NCBI GenBank assembly: GCA_001898035.1
Contig: MKRX01000006.1
Coordinates: 893,369 to 945,520 of the forward strand
Length of the DNA: 52,152 nt
Direction: 5' to 3'
Source: Armatimonadetes bacterium 55-13
GTDB lineage: Bacteria; Armatimonadota; Fimbriimonadia; Fimbriimonadales; Fimbriimonadaceae
This document shows, piece by piece, positions 51,246 to 52,152 of this stretch. A model generated the notes under the pieces. The model was not told where the DNA came from. It was given only the letters and a program-made list of their open reading frames with translations, and ran no database searches. A program made the position numbers and the translations under genes. How positions within the stretch are numbered: position 1 is the first letter of the stretch; each line of letters starts with the position of its first letter.

Positions 51246-51926
51246 TTAGTCGAACTCGAAATCGGTCCCCGCATTGCTGCTCGCCAGCACCTTGGTTCGT
51301 CCGCCCGCGACGAGAACGGTGAGCATTCCGGCCAAAAATCCTCCCGCGTGCGCCCAGTTGGCAACCCCTGCCTGAGGAATGAATATTTGGTAAAGAAACC
51401 AAATTCCCAGCAAGACCCACGCGCTCACCACCGCGAAGCTGAAAAGGAAAGGAATCCAGATTTCGATCTTTTGGGCCGGGAAGAGAAGAAAATAACACCC
51501 CAAAACTCCGCCGATCGCCCCCGATGCCCCCAAAGTCGGAGTCATGGAATGTGGATCGACAAAAATGTGCGTCGCCGAAGCCGCCAATCCCCAGAAAAGG
51601 TAGTACAGCATGAATCGAATCGGTCCGAACGCCGATTCCACCGCCCCTCCGAAAACCAACAAGAAAATCATGTTTCCCAAGAGGTGAACGAGATTTCCGT
51701 GCAAAAACAAACTGGTAAACACGGTTACCAACGGAAACGAGTTGCTGGGCTCCCGTAGGGCTTGAACGACCTCTTGGGGCCGCATCATCAAGTCGCCAAA
51801 GACCACGTTGGTTCCAAAAACATGACCCTGTCGATCCCAAATAAAAAGGATGCAGTTCAACGCGATGAGGGTCCACGTGACGATGGGCACGTAGCGGTCA
51901 AGCCGGTTATCGCGAATTGGGATCAT
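51246..51926 (-). CDS. Rhomboid-family intramembrane serine protease
   Basis: 226 residues with about six membrane segments. The catalytic Ser is in GASGA near residue 134 and the partner His in WAHAGGF near residue 192. HGNLVHLLGNMIFL, with the conserved HxxxN-like motif in the second segment, is present. Rhomboids cut membrane-anchored substrates within the bilayer; the substrate is unknown here. AGCAGG five bases before the ATG could be the ribosome site. It is the first gene of the minus-strand set ending at the outer-membrane protein, with 67 bases to the DUF5693 start. Confidence 0.94.
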   Translation of the reverse strand: MIPIRDNRLDRYVPIVTWTLIALNCILFIWDRQGHVFGTNVVFGDLMMRPQEVVQALREPSNSFPLVTVFTSLFLHGNLVHLLGNMIFLLVFGGAVESAFGPIRFMLYYLFWGLAASATHIFVDPHSMTPTLGASGAIGGVLGCYFLLFPAQKIEIWIPFLFSFAVVSAWVLLGIWFLYQIFIPQAGVANWAHAGGFLAGMLTVLVAGGRTKVLASSNAGTDFEFD

Positions 51927-52006
51927 CCTGCTGGGGGCGAGTGTACCGGCACGAAAGGTCTGACGTTAAGTCCCCGCTTGGGCTCTTCGCGGTGTAAAAC
52001 GTAAAG

Positions 52007-52152
52007 GTGAATTTTCTGACACGGGCTCAATCTCGTTGGGTGCGGTGTGGCATCTGCCTCATTGGGCTCGCTGCTTTTCTTGTTCAACCGGCGAGAGCAC
52101 AGGCGGGTTCCCCTCCTGACCTGTGGAGCCCCCTCCCCTCCATTTCCTTTTA
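52007..52152 (+). CDS. Start of a secreted protein, 3'-truncated by the window
   Basis: GTG at 52007 opens a frame that stays open to the end of the window (48 codons). The N-terminus is basic (TRAQSRWVR) and then hydrophobic (CGICLIGLAAFLV), ending in PARAQA, a good signal-peptidase I site near residue 32. This is a convincing exported precursor, but too little is visible to name a family. It is divergent from the rhomboid gene. Confidence 0.55.
   Translation, partial: MNFLTRAQSRWVRCGICLIGLAAFLVQPARAQAGSPPDLWSPLPSISF

Overview
The window is chromosomal DNA from a diderm (outer-membrane) bacterium. It carries lpxC and lpxD, two BamA-type Omp85 proteins, a TamB-like protein and Skp-like chaperones, together with csaB and its usual DUF5693 partner. 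It also has several families common in the Armatimonadota: a DUF6785-type permease, a CPBP protease with a soluble insert, and many TTG/GTG starts. My best guess is Armatimonadota, class Fimbriimonadia; this is an inference from gene content, not a measured placement. There are two tRNA genes, no rRNA and no CRISPR array. Nothing looks like a phage or an intact insertion sequence.

Layout, left to right. Positions 1-3161 (+): the 3' part of a homocysteine methyltransferase/methylene-THF reductase fusion, then two paralogous YkuE/YaeI-like metallophosphoesterases. tRNA-Arg(UCU) lies at 3194-3269 and is followed by a frameshifted remnant of a Cys-Thr repeat gene. Positions 3825-11471 (+): a probable operon with its own promoter. 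It encodes a Cys-Thr repeat lipoprotein, an exported 588-residue protein, and two large membrane proteins that are paralogues of each other and carry amidotransferase-like (DUF4350-type) domains. This is the least explained and most unusual part of the window. Positions 11488-13827 (-): a GH51 arabinofuranosidase. Positions 14043-14606 (+): a fasciclin-domain protein.

Positions 14651-28135 (-) hold a 13.5-kb envelope-assembly block read in the order lipA, tamB-like, bamA-like 2, bamA-like 1, skp-like 2, skp-like 1, an uncharacterised lipoprotein, lpxD, lpxC. Most junctions are short or overlapping. The block joins outer-membrane protein assembly (Bam, Skp, Tam) with the early steps of lipid A synthesis. 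An S41 protease is divergent from lipA.

Positions 29578-31701 (-) carry a carotenoid pair (CrtI-like, CruF-like). tRNA-Ser(GCU) and a lytic transglycosylase follow on the plus strand. Next come a TPR protein, a membrane GAF sensor and a CHMI-like tautomerase on the minus strand. Then come a small exported protein on the plus strand, a convergent small one on the minus strand, and a chemoreceptor, ndk, a DUF6785 permease, a CPBP protease and priA on the plus strand. Positions 45592-51926 (-) encode a large outer-membrane barrel protein, CsaB, DUF5693 and a rhomboid protease. The last 146 bases begin a secreted protein that runs off the window.

Themes: envelope biogenesis dominates, with both LPS-type (Lpx) and pyruvylated-wall-polymer (CsaB) markers present. 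Several genes lack a Shine-Dalgarno site and have a -10-like hexamer almost touching the start codon, which suggests leaderless mRNAs.
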